Shown: positions 18,057 to 28,788, counted from the first letter of the stretch. The stretch: DNA of 64,000 nucleotides from Aquimarina spinulae (GCF_943373825.1 NZ_CALSBP010000001.1:1302001-1366000), one strand, 5' to 3'. A program made the numbers and translations. Notes: generated from the sequence alone by a model not told the origin.

Positions 18057-18821
18057 CTAATAGTTAGTTAAGAATGCAGTTTTAGCCTTGAGATCTTTTT
18101 CATACCGATCTTTATAATCTGGTATGATTTCGATTCTCTTCTTTAAGTAGGTCTCTACATATTTTTGATATAGAGGCGTTAATTCCTCTTTACCATACGT
18201 TTCAGAATCTTGTATGTAATTTTGAAACTTAAACTCTTCATATTGCAGATAGTGCTCTAATGCAGCTTCTTCTCCAAGAGCATGGATAGCAAAATGTTCG
18301 ATATTTCTGGCTTTAGTTCCTGGTTCGAATGTATTTACCGTTTGGCAATATTCACAAGTACTGTAATACGATCTAAAAAAATTATCTTTTACTGGTAGTT
18401 TAGCTTGACATTGGGTACAACAAAAATCTTTGGATAAAGTATCTTTTACTTCTTTTAGTAATTTTTTTGCAGCATCTGCAAAAATTTTCACTTCGTATGA
18501 TTTTAGTTTTTGTTCAAGTTTAAATTTTGTTAGATACCCTTTATCTCTTTCTTGTATAAATTTTTTAGAACCAAATTCTGCTCCTGAATCTTCAAAGGCT
18601 TCTTCGACTTTATCTTCCCATGTGCTATCTATTTTCCAGATAAGTTCATTAGCTTGAGAATAAATTCCTTGCCAGGCATTATGAAATGTAGTAGTTTCAA
18701 AATCAGTTGCTTTAAATAATAGAGGTAATGCAGCTTCTGTTTTTTCTAATATCTCCTCGAATCGATCTTCGATTTTCTTAAGGAATCCATCCCATCTATT
18801 TTGTGTTTCATTAAATGACAT
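18057..18821 (-). CDS. Zinc-ribbon protein of the SPFH cluster
   Basis: A 254-aa protein, helical at the N-terminus, with a zinc ribbon near residues 133-162: CTQCQAKLP, then after a spacer CEYCQTVN. The C-terminal part is helical, with HALGEEAALEHYLQYEEF. No membrane segment is visible. It lies 20 bases upstream of the SPFH gene and 22 bases downstream of another zinc-ribbon gene, a tight operon. Its job is unknown; zinc ribbons in such operons usually mediate protein contacts. Confidence 0.7.
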   Translation of the reverse strand: MSFNETQNRWDGFLKKIEDRFEEILEKTEAALPLLFKATDFETTTFHNAWQGIYSQANELIWKIDSTWEDKVEEAFEDSGAEFGSKKFIQERDKGYLTKFKLEQKLKSYEVKIFADAAKKLLKEVKDTLSKDFCCTQCQAKLPVKDNFFRSYYSTCEYCQTVNTFEPGTKARNIEHFAIHALGEEAALEHYLQYEEFKFQNYIQDSETYGKEELTPLYQKYVETYLKKRIEIIPDYKDRYEKDLKAKTAFLTNY

Positions 18822-18843
18822 ACTTTTAAAGGATTATTATATT

Positions 18844-19050
18844 TTAATAGAATTGGTCTCCACAGAAATCACAGTATTTAAGGTCTGTGTCTTCGGGTCT
18901 TGCCGCTCCGCAGCTTTTACATCGTTTGGTTTCGAGACCTGCATTTGTTTCTTCATATTTTTTTGTAGAAGAGAGTGCATTGGCCAGGATATCATCGAGA
19001 AGATTTTTTTTCTCTTCTTTAGAATTTTGTTTATCGTCGTTTTCTTGCAT
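18844..19050 (-). CDS. Small zinc-ribbon protein
   Basis: A 68-aa protein with a charged N-terminal half (MQENDDKQNSKEEKKNLLDD) and a C-terminal ribbon CKSCGAARPEDTDLKYCDFCG, giving four Cys ligands (CxxC-x12-CxxC). It is the first gene after the terminator-like hairpin at 19091 and the head of the SPFH cluster. Its size and layout suit an adaptor or metal-binding accessory subunit. Confidence 0.7.
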   Translation of the reverse strand: MQENDDKQNSKEEKKNLLDDILANALSSTKKYEETNAGLETKRCKSCGAARPEDTDLKYCDFCGDQFY

Positions 19051-19090
19051 CTTAAAATTGGTGGTTTAGAGAGAAGACATATAGAAAAGA

Positions 19091-19133
19091 GGTTATTCCC
19101 ATATTTTTTGAAGCAAAAAACATAGGAATAACC
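19091..19133 (-). terminator. Terminator-like hairpin after LipL32-like copy 2
   Basis: GGTTATTCC (19091-19099) pairs with GGAATAACC (19125-19133), and the inner TTTTTTG/CAAAAAA extends the stem. It resembles the hairpin beside LipL32-like copy 1 (5288-5326), and both are followed by an ACCGT-GGTG stretch, so gene and terminator were copied together. Confidence 0.65.
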
Positions 19134-19160
19134 GTAGGTGCTACTATTCCAATTTACGTT

Positions 19161-19844
19161 TTATAGCCCTTTTTTTAAGTCTTCGATTGTTTTAGCCATT
19201 ACTACTCCTGGTAATTTGATAGGAGCTGCAACCTCTGCTAGGAAAGTACCTTTTACTTCACCAGTTTTGTATGTGGTAAAACCGATACGATACAATCCAA
19301 CAGTTAATGCTTTAAGAGGATCACTTGCTTCACTTTTATATCTTAATAGAGAGTTATAACCACTTCCACTAGGCTGCTTAGGCATTTCACTGCTATCATC
19401 ATTACGATCTAAAGTAACCCAGTTAGCACTTTTTACAGTACCCTCACTAATATTATCTTTACTCGTTATATCAGAACGTTCTAAGGTAATATACGTGTCA
19501 AAATAATCAGTTGATTTTGCATTATCTGTATATGCTGCTGATTTTGTTGCTTTTTTGATTTTAGTTTTCCCTACAGGAGACATCATTCTTACCCCAATTT
19601 CTGGAGCAACAGCAGGAATCCATACATAAATGTAATAGAATTTCTTACCGTCTTTTACTTCATCTTCATTACCAGGTGCAGCATACCCCATATAAGACAC
19701 AACATCTGTATAAGGCACTTTTATGGTTTTGGGACCTATCTTTTTTTCGATAGAACTACCAAACTTTTTTAATTTTTGAGCTTGGACATTTAGATTGCTT
19801 CCAAAAGCAAGGATAACAACTAAGATTAAAATTTTTGATTTCAT
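19161..19844 (-). CDS. LipL32-like secreted protein, copy 2
   Basis: A 227-aa paralogue of the protein at 5364-6044, nearly colinear with it. It has a signal peptide (MKSKILILVVILAFGSNLNVQAQ), YYIYVWIPAVAPEIGVRMMSP, FDTYITLERSD, YNSLLRYK and GLYRIGFTTYKTGEVKGTF. These are the conserved blocks of Leptospira LipL32, but without the lipidation Cys. Differences between the copies cluster around residues 105-165 (KSTDYFDT, ISEGTVKSANWVTLDRN). It starts 44 bases after the SIMPL-like gene and is probably the last gene of a four-gene unit from 21380. Confidence 0.8.
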   Translation of the reverse strand: MKSKILILVVILAFGSNLNVQAQKLKKFGSSIEKKIGPKTIKVPYTDVVSYMGYAAPGNEDEVKDGKKFYYIYVWIPAVAPEIGVRMMSPVGKTKIKKATKSAAYTDNAKSTDYFDTYITLERSDITSKDNISEGTVKSANWVTLDRNDDSSEMPKQPSGSGYNSLLRYKSEASDPLKALTVGLYRIGFTTYKTGEVKGTFLAEVAAPIKLPGVVMAKTIEDLKKGL

Positions 19845-19888
19845 TTTTTTGTTTTATGTGTTAATTAATTTATTGATATACTCTTTTA

Positions 19889-20503
19889 TTACTCTAGTGT
19901 AAAAGTTACTTTTACAAGATGTTTTTGAATTTCTTCTGGTTTATGCATATTTATGTATTGCGTTCTCGAATCAGAATTTTCAACCTTTATAATATGCCCC
20001 AATTTTTTATTGAGATGATCGGCAGTTTTTTTTGCTTTCACTTTTGCATCTTCAATTGCAGTGAGTGTTAAAGCGGCCCATTCTGTATTGTTTTTTTCTT
20101 TGGCTACTGCTTCGACCTGCATAATTGTTAAACCATTCATCCTCTGTTTGGTGATTTTGATCACCTCTTCTTCTGAAGCTGTTGTATAATTGTAATATGA
20201 AATATCATTTACTTCTGAGTAAGATGCATACAATTGATAGAGAACATTCTTTTGAAACTTACTAAAATCAACTCCTATAGTCTTTAACTTATCACTGTAT
20301 GATTGTTTAACCTGTGATAGACTTTTGGGTTCAAGTTGCTGATATCCATTTGCAACGAGTTGTTTTAGCGAGATGGTAAGAACATAGTTGTTAACTTCTA
20401 TTTGCTTGTTCGCTTCTCCTACAATAGTTAGGGTCGCATTATTTTCTTGTGAAATAACCGATGTAACCGTTAAGAGGAGTACTATAAAAACAAGTTTTTT
20501 CAT
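19889..20503 (-). CDS. SIMPL-domain (DUF541-like) periplasmic protein
   Basis: A 204-aa protein with a signal peptide (MKKLVFIVLLLTVTSVISQ). The N-terminal TLTIVGEANKQIEVNNYVLTISLKQ and the C-terminal AIEDAKVKAKKTADHLNKKLGHIIKV match the pattern of SIMPL/DUF541 proteins (Bp26, YggE). These are beta-alpha periplasmic proteins linked to stress in other bacteria, with no settled molecular function. It sits between a zinc-ribbon membrane protein and LipL32-like copy 2. Confidence 0.7.
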   Translation of the reverse strand: MKKLVFIVLLLTVTSVISQENNATLTIVGEANKQIEVNNYVLTISLKQLVANGYQQLEPKSLSQVKQSYSDKLKTIGVDFSKFQKNVLYQLYASYSEVNDISYYNYTTASEEEVIKITKQRMNGLTIMQVEAVAKEKNNTEWAALTLTAIEDAKVKAKKTADHLNKKLGHIIKVENSDSRTQYINMHKPEEIQKHLVKVTFTLE

Positions 20504-20533
20504 TTTAAAAAATTATATGATTCTACGTGATTT

Positions 20534-20878
20534 CTATTTTGTTAAATATGGCAGTACAGTAAGTAATGCAATAAGCATAACCAGAATTGTAAGCCCTGTA
20601 AAGTGATACCATGGAGTTTTTATTTGATTGTTTTTAAAATCGTTAAAACTCTGTGTCAATTGCTGATTCTGAAATTCTCTTTCTTCAAAAGCTCCTTTAC
20701 AATGACCGCAAACCGAGTATACTTTTTTTCCGATAGGAAAGAACGGTATCCAAAACACATGAAAATATTTTCTATATCCTTGTATCCACATATTGTTTTC
20801 TGTATTACAATAAGGGCAATTTCCTCCTTCTAATTTTTTAGGATGAATGGTTGAAGAACCTGTTCCAAATATGATCAT
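20534..20878 (-). CDS. Zinc-ribbon protein with C-terminal membrane anchor
   Basis: A 114-aa protein. CPYCNTEN (near residue 20) and CGHCKGAF (near 55) form a split zinc ribbon around IQGYRKYFHVFWIPFFPIGKKVYSV, and one membrane segment follows at the C-terminus (FTGLTILVMLIALLTVLPYL). This arrangement is common in Bacteroidota 'zinc-ribbon domain' proteins of unknown function. A decayed copy lies at 14206-14307. It is downstream of the small membrane protein gene by 82 bases. Confidence 0.75.
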   Translation of the reverse strand: MIIFGTGSSTIHPKKLEGGNCPYCNTENNMWIQGYRKYFHVFWIPFFPIGKKVYSVCGHCKGAFEEREFQNQQLTQSFNDFKNNQIKTPWYHFTGLTILVMLIALLTVLPYLTK

Positions 20879-20960
20879 GATGTTTCGGATTTTTTCTGCT
20901 TAATTGCAGTTGTTACTGTTGTAAGTACTATAAAAAACAAGTTTTATAGAGGTGTTAATA

Positions 20961-21380
20961 TTAGTAAGGCAAAAATGATAATACGATCATTGCAGCACCT
21001 ACAATTAAACCAACGATTCCTAGTTTACCTTGTTTTGGTGCTAATTTTGCTCTTAGTTGGTTGGCTTTCTCTTTGGCCGCTTCATTTTTAGATAGTACAA
21101 GCTTATTAATCATTCCAAAACCTAACATGAATCCTAATACTGCCGAAACAATATTTCCTGCTAAAAAAGTTACCCATCGAATTGGAAATGATGCAAGCCA
21201 GCCTATACCAAGGATTGAAGAAATGATTCCCCATATTCCCCAGAAACAAAATACAAGTCCAATCCAACCTTGATACGGTTCGATTTTTTCTAAAAGTTCT
21301 TTCGCGTTTGGTTTTTTAGATAATAATAGTGATGGTACTGCTATAATACTTAATAGAATTAATGTGATTCCCCAGATCAT
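20961..21380 (-). CDS. Small multi-spanning membrane protein, copy B
   Basis: A 139-aa paralogue of the protein at 14478-14915, with the same four membrane segments and the same basic loop ([21 protein letters not shown]). The start at 21380 is the one shared with copy A; the frame stays open to 21641, but the extra part is AT-rich, has no paralogue support and overlaps the promoter region of the adhesin. It heads a minus-strand unit with the zinc-ribbon, SIMPL-like and LipL32-like genes. Confidence 0.75.
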   Translation of the reverse strand: MIWGITLILLSIIAVPSLLLSKKPNAKELLEKIEPYQGWIGLVFCFWGIWGIISSILGIGWLASFPIRWVTFLAGNIVSAVLGFMLGFGMINKLVLSKNEAAKEKANQLRAKLAPKQGKLGIVGLIVGAAMIVLSFLPY

Positions 21381-21541
21381 AATTTTTAGTTTTAAAGGGT
21401 TAGTATTTATTTTTTGTGATTTTATATATGACTTCTTATATCTGTTTTTTTTTTGATACATGTTTTGAAGACCAAAAATCACAGTACAAAGATGAGCGAT
21501 ACAATTGCTGGGAAATACACCTTTTCTGGTGAAAATATTTA

Positions 21542-21555
21542 CCCTGAAAACAGGG
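21542..21555 (+). promoter_or_regulatory. Candidate operator CCCTG-AAAA-CAGGG upstream of the adhesin
   Basis: A perfect 5-bp inverted repeat around AAAA lies about 90 bases before the adhesin start. The same element occurs at 33362-33375 and, with one change, at 31026-31039, just upstream of the two histidine kinase genes. Sharing by genes that form one functional set suggests a binding site for the response regulator at 28097. Confidence 0.6.
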
Positions 21556-21643
21556 GGGTATTTATATGTGGTAAAACCCTTTTTATAGTGAGCTTTAATA
21601 CTAAAGGAAAATATAGTTTTGTCGTAAACAATTTTTTTCAAAA

Positions 21644-24600
21644 ATGAGAAATAGTAGGATTCAGTTTACAAGAAAATTAGAGTTTAGTATAAAGGTGTTT
21701 ACCTTTTGTTTAATGGTATTGGGAAATGTCTTTATGTCCTATAGCCAAGGATGCCCAGAAGTACCAATATCTATTTTAGATGGTACTAATGGTTTTTTTA
21801 CAGAAGGAACAGACTCACAGAATTTTTTTGGAAATTCTGTTAAAGATGCAGGAGATATTAATGGAGGCGGTGTATCTGATATTATTATAGGAGCACCTTA
21901 TGATGGTTCTGGTGATCAAGAGGGAAATGTTTATGTTATTTTTGGTGAGTCTGAAGTATCTTCAACACCATTTGATATTTCTATGTTAGACGGGGATAAT
22001 GGTTTTGTTATAAGAGGAACAGGTGTAGATAATCAGTTAGGTTTTTCTGTGAGTACAGCAGGAGATTTTAATGGTGATGATTTTGATGATATTATAGTTG
22101 GTGTTCCTAGTTCTTCAGTAGGTGGAGGGAAAGTAATAGTCCTTTTTGGGAAAGACACGACTACGGGTACGGGGTTTTCTGCTTCATACACTGTATCTGA
22201 TATTAATCCTACTAATGGTAATGGTGTTATTATTGAAGAAAGTATGGGGACAAATTTTGGATACTCTGTAAGTTATGCAGGAGATCTTAATGATGATGAG
22301 GTGTCAGATATAATTGTAAGCTCTCCTGGGTATGACACTCCGGGGTTTAGAAATAATGGTAGAACCTATGTGATTTTTGGGAGTTCTTCTATATCCGATA
22401 TGAACGTATCTTCACTTAATGGAGGTAATGGTTTTGTGATAAATGGTTTTTTACAAGCTGAAGCAGGGTTACAAGCTAGTGTAAGTAATGTTGGAAGTAT
22501 CAATAATGATGCATTCGATGATGTTATTATGGGATTTCCCAATTATGAAGTAGGAGGTAATGATGTTGGTCGAGTTTGTGTGCTTTATGGAAGAGATAAT
22601 TTTCCAGCAGAGATTGACCTGGAGAGCTTAAGTACTACTGATGGTTTCTCTATTATTGGAGAAGGAACAGGAGGGGCTTTAGGTTTTTCTGTAGGGCCGG
22701 CAGGAGATTTTAACGAAAATAATGGGCCAGACGATTTCATAATAGGTGACCCTAGAAAAGATGTAGGTGACGCAACAGATATTGGAGAAGCTTATATTAT
22801 TTATGGTAGTAGTTCTTTTCCTTCTTTATTTAGAGTTTCGGATTTAAACAATACAAATAGTTTGACCTTAAGAGGAGATGATCCCAGAGATAATCTTGGA
22901 TTTGCAGTAGATGGCGCATCAGATATTAATGGTGATGGAGTTTCAGATATCATTGTTTCCTCCACTAGTGGAGGAGCGGGGTCTCAGGGGGGGGCTTTTA
23001 TAGTATTTGGAGGAACAACTACAAGTTCTGATGCTATAGAAGCTTTTGATATTATAGGAAGCATAGGATATTCTGTATTTGAAGATACTAGATTTGGAAG
23101 ATATCGTTTTGGCCATTCGGTTAGTATGATAGAGGATTTTAATGGTGATATGACTCCCGATTTTGCAGTTGGAGCGATAAAGAGGTATAGTTTTGGAACA
23201 AATAGTGGTAGAGCTTATGTTTTCTATGGAGAAACTTTTGATCTGGTTGATGCAGAGTTACCAACAATTAATTGTCCACCTAATCAAGAATTGTATGCGA
23301 ATTCTGTTTTACCTAATTATGTTTCTTTTCTTGGGGATACAAGAGATAATTGCACATATGAACGAGATCTTGTTTTTACTCAAACCCCACCCCAGGGAAC
23401 TATTATAAGTACAGATACAAATGTTACCGTTTCTGTAACAGATAGATCAGGAAATACCAATTCTTGTAATTTTAGAGTGACAATAAAAACAGAAACGTCA
23501 ACCATAGAGTGTAATACATCTTCTTTTCCTGTTAGCCATCTTAATGGAGATAATGGGATACTGCTCTATGGTGAAAAAGCAATGGGACGCAGTGGTGGTG
23601 GAGAACAACTTGATGTAGATACTGCAGGAGATGTTAATGGAGATAGGATACAAGATTTTATAATAGGTACAACAGGAATTGTGGCTCCGTCTGTTGGTCC
23701 GTATGGGAATGAACGAATTACTCTTGATGGTTCTGCATATGTTGTTTTTGGTACAGATAGAGGCTTTCCTCCTAATATAGATTTAGCACTTTTAGATGGT
23801 TCTAATGGATTTATCATTCGAAATGATACTCCGTTTACAGGAGGTCATCCAACCACAGGGGCATCAGTTAGTAGTGCAGGAGATATTAATGGAGATGGAA
23901 TTGATGATGTAATGGTGAGTGATCCATACAGGAATACTGCTTTGGGTTTTGAGTTAGGATATACACATATTATATTCGGAAGCAGGGGTGGTTTTTCTAG
24001 AGAGTTTAATATTTCTTCTTTAGATGGGTTTAATGGATTCACAATCATAGGCGTGGGGAGTAGCGAAAATGCTGGAGTTGTAGTCGATAATCTAGGAGAC
24101 GTTAATGGTGATACTATAGATGATATCGCAATCATTTCTGCTGGTTCTTCTTTTCTTCCGATTGCTAATAGTTTTGTTGTCTATGGGACAAGATCTAGAT
24201 TTCCTGTTGAAATAAGAGTAAATGAATTAGATGGGAGTAATGGATTTACTATTAGAGATTCTGGAGGAACATCGGGAAGAATTAATCTTTCTGCAGTTGG
24301 AAATGTTAATGGAAATGGGAGTAATGATATTGCAGTAGGTGGTGTTGCAGGTAGAAATTATATAATCTATGGTCGGGAAAGAAGTGATCCTTTTCCTGCA
24401 ATATTTGATGTTACAACTATTGATGGGACCAATGGATTTACAGTAGAATATCCTGGTCGCCCTAATTTATCTGCACATGTTGCAAAAGCAGGGAGTATTA
24501 ATGATGACAGATTTCAAGATGTAGTGTTTGGAAATGAATTTGTGGTTTTTGGAGGGGAAGCATTACCAGCAATAGTTGACCTTAGGACTCTTGATGGAAC

Positions 24601-27106
24601 TAATGGGTTTTCTTTTGATAGTAGTGTTAGGAGTGTAAATACAGAATACGCAGGAGATTTTAATAATGATGGGATAGATGATCTTATCTTAAATCCTAGG
24701 AATTCGGCATATATACTTTATGGAAAAAACAATTGGGAGTCTACAATAACGCTTACTTCTCCTTCAGTTTCAGTGTTACCCATAAGGTTAGACCTCGGAA
24801 GTGGAAGAAATATTTCAGTAAGTCATGCAGGAGATGTAAATGGGGATATGATTGATGATATCATTATTGGTAAATATGATATTATGAATAATTTTGATGT
24901 AGATGCTCCCGCTCCAACTATATTTGTTGTTTTTGGTCAGAATATTCCAGACATTGATGCGCCAAATATTAGAACTTGCCCTGGTAATCAAACCTTAAGT
25001 TCAGGATCTCCGTTACCTGATTATACAGGTGATGTTGATGCTACCGATGATTGTGATACCAATCTAGAGATTACGCAAGACCCTATTGCAGGAACCTTAT
25101 TTACAGCAGATACAACAGTTACCATAACGGTAACCGATAATAGCGGAAAAGAAACCCAATGTAGTTTTGATGTAAGAACTCCTACTCTTACTCCTACAGT
25201 GAACCTTTCAGTTTCGTCAAATACAGGTACAGAAACAGATGAGACAATAATAACAGTTAGAGCTACTTCTTCGATGGCTGTTGTAGGTGATCAAACTATT
25301 GATATTGGTGTTACAGGAGTAGAAATTACATCTTCAGATTTTACCTTAAGTACTACTACCATTACTATTCCTGATGGGATGACCATGGGTGCAGTGACTT
25401 TTACTATTGTTGATGATACTGTTATGGAAGGCATAGAAACAGCAATATTAACGATTAGCAATCCATCTACAGGTATCACTCTAGGAAGGACTACGACGCA
25501 AAATGTTGTTATTACAGATAATGATTCAGAATCTACTCCTACTGTAAATCTTTCAGCTTCGTCAAATACAGGTACAGAAGCAGATGAGACAATAATAACA
25601 GTTAGAGCTACTTCTTCGATGGCTGTTGTAGGTGCTCAAACTATTGATATTGCTGTCACAGGAACAGGAATTACACCTTCAGATTTTGCCTTAAGTACTA
25701 CTACCATTACTATTCCTGATGGGATGACCACGGGTACAGTGACTTTTACTATTGTTGATGATATTGATATAGAAGGCACAGAAACAGCAATAGTAACGAT
25801 TAGCAATCCATCTACAGGTATTACCCTGGGAAGGACTACAACGCAAAATATTGTTATTACAGATAATGATTCAGCACCTATCCCAACAGTAAATCTTTCA
25901 GTTTCGGCAAATACAGGTACAGAAACTGCAGGGACAGTAATAACAGTTACAGCTACTTCTTCGATGGCTGTTGTAGGTGATCAAACTATTGATATTGATG
26001 TCGCAGGAGCAGGAATTACACCTTCAGATTTTGCCTTAAGTAATAGTACGATTACTATTCCTGATGGGATGACCGCGGGTACAGTGACTTTTACTATTGT
26101 TGATGATATTGATATAGAAGGCACAGAAACAGCAATAGTAACGATTAGCAATCCATCTACAGGTATTGCTCTAGGAAGGACTACAACACAAAATATTGTT
26201 ATTATAGATAATGATTCAGCACCTATCCCAACAGTTAATCTTTCAGTTTCGTCAAATACAGGTACAGAAGCAGATGAGACAATAATAACAGTTAGAGCTA
26301 CTTCCTCGATGGCTGTTGTAGGTGATCAAACTATTGATATCGGTGTTACAGGAACCGGAATTATGACTTCAGATTTTACCTTAAGTACTACTACCATTAC
26401 TATTCCTGATGGGATGACCACAGGTATAGTGACTTTTACTATTGTTGATGATGCTCTTGTAGAAGGCACAGAAACGGCAATAGTAACAATTAGCAATCCA
26501 TCTGCAGGCATTACCCTGGGAATGACTACAACGCAAAATGTAATTATAGAAGATAATGATGCCCTTATATTATGTACTATAGAAGCTGGTGATGATGAAG
26601 AGATTACACAAGGGCAGGAGGTGCAATTAAATGCGACTGCTTCTGGTAACGGAACATTTGTTTGGACACCCTCAATAGGTCTTACTAATACTAATATTGC
26701 TAACCCAATAGCAAACCCAGATCAAACAACAACCTATACTGTTGTTTTTACCAGTGATCAAGGATGTGTCGAAGAAGATACGGTCACCGTTTATGTAGAA
26801 GCACAAGAAGAAGATCAAACCCGATATGGTTTTTCACCAGATGGTGATGGAATCAATGAATATTGGGAGATTTATAATATTGAAAATTATCCTGACAATA
26901 AAGTATCGATCTATAATCGATGGGGAGATATAGTTTTTGAAGTTGAAGGATATAATAATACTTCAAGAGTTTTTAGAGGAATTGCCAATCGAAAGAGAAG
27001 TTTGGGAGGAGATAAATTACCCGAGGGGACATATTTCTTCAATATCAAAATAGAAGGTTCTCATAACTTAAAAAAACAAACGGGTTTCCTTGTTTTAAAG
27101 CGTTAA
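21644..27106 (+). CDS. Giant type IX-secreted FG-GAP/HYR/Calx-beta adhesin
   Basis: An 1820-aa surface protein. It has a signal peptide (to about residue 35, SYSQ), a first series of FG-GAP/integrin-alpha-like repeats ([19 protein letters not shown]), and an HYR domain at about 536-620. A second FG-GAP series and a second HYR domain (1104-1180) follow. Four Calx-beta domains of exactly 115 residues each (1184-1643) come next, then an Ig/PKD-like domain and a C-terminal sorting domain of the gliding-motility type ([19 protein letters not shown] ... [10 protein letters not shown]). The last is the type B signal of the type IX secretion system. DxDxDG-like loops in the FG-GAP repeats suggest calcium binding. 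The gene ends 3 bases before the SprF-like gene, its likely dedicated partner. Confidence 0.9.
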   Translation: MRNSRIQFTRKLEFSIKVFTFCLMVLGNVFMSYSQGCPEVPISILDGTNGFFTEGTDSQNFFGNSVKDAGDINGGGVSDIIIGAPYDGSGDQEGNVYVIFGESEVSSTPFDISMLDGDNGFVIRGTGVDNQLGFSVSTAGDFNGDDFDDIIVGVPSSSVGGGKVIVLFGKDTTTGTGFSASYTVSDINPTNGNGVIIEESMGTNFGYSVSYAGDLNDDEVSDIIVSSPGYDTPGFRNNGRTYVIFGSSSISDMNVSSLNGGNGFVINGFLQAEAGLQASVSNVGSINNDAFDDVIMGFPNYEVGGNDVGRVCVLYGRDNFPAEIDLESLSTTDGFSIIGEGTGGALGFSVGPAGDFNENNGPDDFIIGDPRKDVGDATDIGEAYIIYGSSSFPSLFRVSDLNNTNSLTLRGDDPRDNLGFAVDGASDINGDGVSDIIVSSTSGGAGSQGGAFIVFGGTTTSSDAIEAFDIIGSIGYSVFEDTRFGRYRFGHSVSMIEDFNGDMTPDFAVGAIKRYSFGTNSGRAYVFYGETFDLVDAELPTINCPPNQELYANSVLPNYVSFLGDTRDNCTYERDLVFTQTPPQGTIISTDTNVTVSVTDRSGNTNSCNFRVTIKTETSTIECNTSSFPVSHLNGDNGILLYGEKAMGRSGGGEQLDVDTAGDVNGDRIQDFIIGTTGIVAPSVGPYGNERITLDGSAYVVFGTDRGFPPNIDLALLDGSNGFIIRNDTPFTGGHPTTGASVSSAGDINGDGIDDVMVSDPYRNTALGFELGYTHIIFGSRGGFSREFNISSLDGFNGFTIIGVGSSENAGVVVDNLGDVNGDTIDDIAIISAGSSFLPIANSFVVYGTRSRFPVEIRVNELDGSNGFTIRDSGGTSGRINLSAVGNVNGNGSNDIAVGGVAGRNYIIYGRERSDPFPAIFDVTTIDGTNGFTVEYPGRPNLSAHVAKAGSINDDRFQDVVFGNEFVVFGGEALPAIVDLRTLDGTNGFSFDSSVRSVNTEYAGDFNNDGIDDLILNPRNSAYILYGKNNWESTITLTSPSVSVLPIRLDLGSGRNISVSHAGDVNGDMIDDIIIGKYDIMNNFDVDAPAPTIFVVFGQNIPDIDAPNIRTCPGNQTLSSGSPLPDYTGDVDATDDCDTNLEITQDPIAGTLFTADTTVTITVTDNSGKETQCSFDVRTPTLTPTVNLSVSSNTGTETDETIITVRATSSMAVVGDQTIDIGVTGVEITSSDFTLSTTTITIPDGMTMGAVTFTIVDDTVMEGIETAILTISNPSTGITLGRTTTQNVVITDNDSESTPTVNLSASSNTGTEADETIITVRATSSMAVVGAQTIDIAVTGTGITPSDFALSTTTITIPDGMTTGTVTFTIVDDIDIEGTETAIVTISNPSTGITLGRTTTQNIVITDNDSAPIPTVNLSVSANTGTETAGTVITVTATSSMAVVGDQTIDIDVAGAGITPSDFALSNSTITIPDGMTAGTVTFTIVDDIDIEGTETAIVTISNPSTGIALGRTTTQNIVIIDNDSAPIPTVNLSVSSNTGTEADETIITVRATSSMAVVGDQTIDIGVTGTGIMTSDFTLSTTTITIPDGMTTGIVTFTIVDDALVEGTETAIVTISNPSAGITLGMTTTQNVIIEDNDALILCTIEAGDDEEITQGQEVQLNATASGNGTFVWTPSIGLTNTNIANPIANPDQTTTYTVVFTSDQGCVEEDTVTVYVEAQEEDQTRYGFSPDGDGINEYWEIYNIENYPDNKVSIYNRWGDIVFEVEGYNNTSRVFRGIANRKRSLGGDKLPEGTYFFNIKIEGSHNLKKQTGFLVLKR
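25193..26572 (+). repeat. Four tandem 345-bp repeats encoding Calx-beta domains
   Basis: Units begin at 25193, 25538, 25883 and 26228, exactly 345 bases apart. Long stretches such as the AATACAGGTACAGAA block and the TGGCTGTTGTAGGTG block are identical or almost so between units. The high DNA identity implies recent unit duplication or conversion, and predicts copy-number variation between strains. Confidence 0.9.
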
Positions 27107-27109
27107 TTT

Positions 27110-28036
27110 ATGAAAAAAGTATATATATTATTGATAGTTGCAATACTATCTAAAGGATTTTTATGCCCAATATTTGGGCAGCAAACGCCGGTTTTTGCAA
27201 ATTATAATTACAATACAGTAGTTATTAATCCAGCCCATGCCGGTTTCTATCCCGATTCTGATATTACTCTCACTAATAGAGGATATTTAAATCAGTTAGA
27301 TGGTAGTCCGAGAAATATTGGGTTAACAGTCAATTCGCCATTGCGTTCAAAAAATATGGGATTAGGAGTAGGAGTTTATAGTGACCAGATAGGAGTAACT
27401 ACAACAACAAGCTTATTTGGAGCATATGCTTATAAAATAGTTTTTGATCATAATTATAACCAGGCACGATGGTGGTCTTATAATCCTAATGTATTATCTT
27501 TTGGGATTACGGGAGGTGCAATGATTTATAACGAAAATTTACTAGAATTAGGTATTGATAATGATCCTAATTTTGCAAATAATATTAATACTGTTATCCC
27601 AACCTTGGGGGTAGGGATTTTGTATAATAGAGAGCATATTTATATAGGTGCTTCTGCTCCAAACTTATTAGGAGATTCTTTGTCTTCTGAGGATAATATT
27701 AACTTAGAGACACCATATTATGCGTATGCAGGATATCGTTTTTTTGCTTCACGTTTTAAAGAAGTATTAATCACTCCCAGCGTTTTGGTTAAATATGTTT
27801 CTGGAGCTCCGATTCAGGTAGATATTAATACTACAGTGAATTACAAAAACAAAATTGAGATTGGTGCTGGATACAGAACGAGTTCTTCGATGAATTTTCT
27901 TGCAGGATTTTATATTTCTAATCACTTACGAGTATTGTATAATTATAATCAAACCCTAAGAGATACTCCCATTAATAATACACACGGAATCATACTCAGT
28001 TACCGTTTAGGTAATGGGTTTGGTAATAAGAAATAA
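27110..28036 (+). CDS. PorP/SprF-family type IX secretion membrane protein
   Basis: A 308-aa outer-membrane beta-barrel-like protein with a signal peptide (MKKVYILLIVAILSKGFLCPIFGQ). It has the family pattern QQTPVFANYNYNTVVINPAHAG, GLTVNSPLRSKNMGLGVGVYSD and a C-terminal RVLYNYNQTLRDTPINNTHGIILSYRL. Genes of this family commonly follow a giant type IX adhesin (as sprF follows sprB in Flavobacterium) and are needed for its export or surface display. The 3-base gap to the adhesin indicates one mRNA. Confidence 0.9.
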   Translation: MKKVYILLIVAILSKGFLCPIFGQQTPVFANYNYNTVVINPAHAGFYPDSDITLTNRGYLNQLDGSPRNIGLTVNSPLRSKNMGLGVGVYSDQIGVTTTTSLFGAYAYKIVFDHNYNQARWWSYNPNVLSFGITGGAMIYNENLLELGIDNDPNFANNINTVIPTLGVGILYNREHIYIGASAPNLLGDSLSSEDNINLETPYYAYAGYRFFASRFKEVLITPSVLVKYVSGAPIQVDINTTVNYKNKIEIGAGYRTSSSMNFLAGFYISNHLRVLYNYNQTLRDTPINNTHGIILSYRLGNGFGNKK

Positions 28037-28096
28037 TTAACCAGATCAGGATTCAATACCTAATTTTAGTATAGATAAGAATAGAATTATACCTTA

Positions 28097-28741
28097 TCAA
28101 GGTTTTATATATTTCATTTTTAAGGCATATTTAGTTAACCCCGCCAGGTTTCTAACATTAAGTTTAGCAATAAGATTTTTTCTATAACTTTCTATAGTAT
28201 GTTTACTCAAAAACAATTGATCTGCAATTTCTTGTGTAGTATGCTCTTGCGCAATAAGGGTAATAACATCAATTTCTCTTTGAGTGAGTTTAATATCTTC
28301 CTTCTTTTTTTTAGCAAACTTATTTTCTAAATAAATATCTTTTATATCTTTTGAGAAATATTTCTCTCCCTTAAGTATTGTTTTTATAGCTTTTAAAAGC
28401 TCTTCTTTTTCAGCATTTTTTGGCACATATCCGTCTACATCATGTTCTATAAGATTATCAATCATATCTGCATCATTATGCATACTAACCACTAGGGTTC
28501 TTATACTTTTCTTTCTTTCTTTTATAATTTTGTTTAGAGAAATACCATCTAATTCTGGCATAGAAATATCGGTGATAATAAGGTCGATTTTTTCATCCGG
28601 ATTAATTTCCAGATATTTTGCAATATGTTTACCATCTTTGGCAGTTAATAAAATATTATATTCTTTTTCTGAGTTAAGAATGCTTAGTAAACCATCCAAA
28701 AACATTTTATGGTCATCTGCTATGATTAAATTATATTTCAT
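28097..28741 (-). CDS. LuxR/NarL-type response regulator
   Basis: A 214-aa regulator. The receiver domain covers about residues 1-125, with the acidic pair in IIADDH, the phosphoacceptor Asp58 in LIITDISMPE and the Lys in GYVPKNA. The LuxR-type helix-turn-helix follows (KLTQREIDVITLIAQEHTTQEIADQLFLSKHTIESYRKNL). It lies 90 bases downstream of histidine kinase 1 on the same strand, and no other regulator is present, so it probably serves both kinases. The shared CCCTG-AAAA-CAGGG element is its likely target. Confidence 0.9.
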   Translation of the reverse strand: MKYNLIIADDHKMFLDGLLSILNSEKEYNILLTAKDGKHIAKYLEINPDEKIDLIITDISMPELDGISLNKIIKERKKSIRTLVVSMHNDADMIDNLIEHDVDGYVPKNAEKEELLKAIKTILKGEKYFSKDIKDIYLENKFAKKKKEDIKLTQREIDVITLIAQEHTTQEIADQLFLSKHTIESYRKNLIAKLNVRNLAGLTKYALKMKYIKP

Positions 28742-28788
28742 TGGTTTATTTTTTTGTAATTAGGTTTAAATAAAACTCACTATGTGCG

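Noticed and set aside
5364..21380. Phage-defence island
   Set aside because: No nuclease, helicase, STAND ATPase, TIR, retron or toxin-antitoxin component is seen; the parts point to membrane or envelope function.
23193..26511. Several frames in other phases of the adhesin gene
   Set aside because: They arise from the repeats of the real frame; none has a start region or family match.
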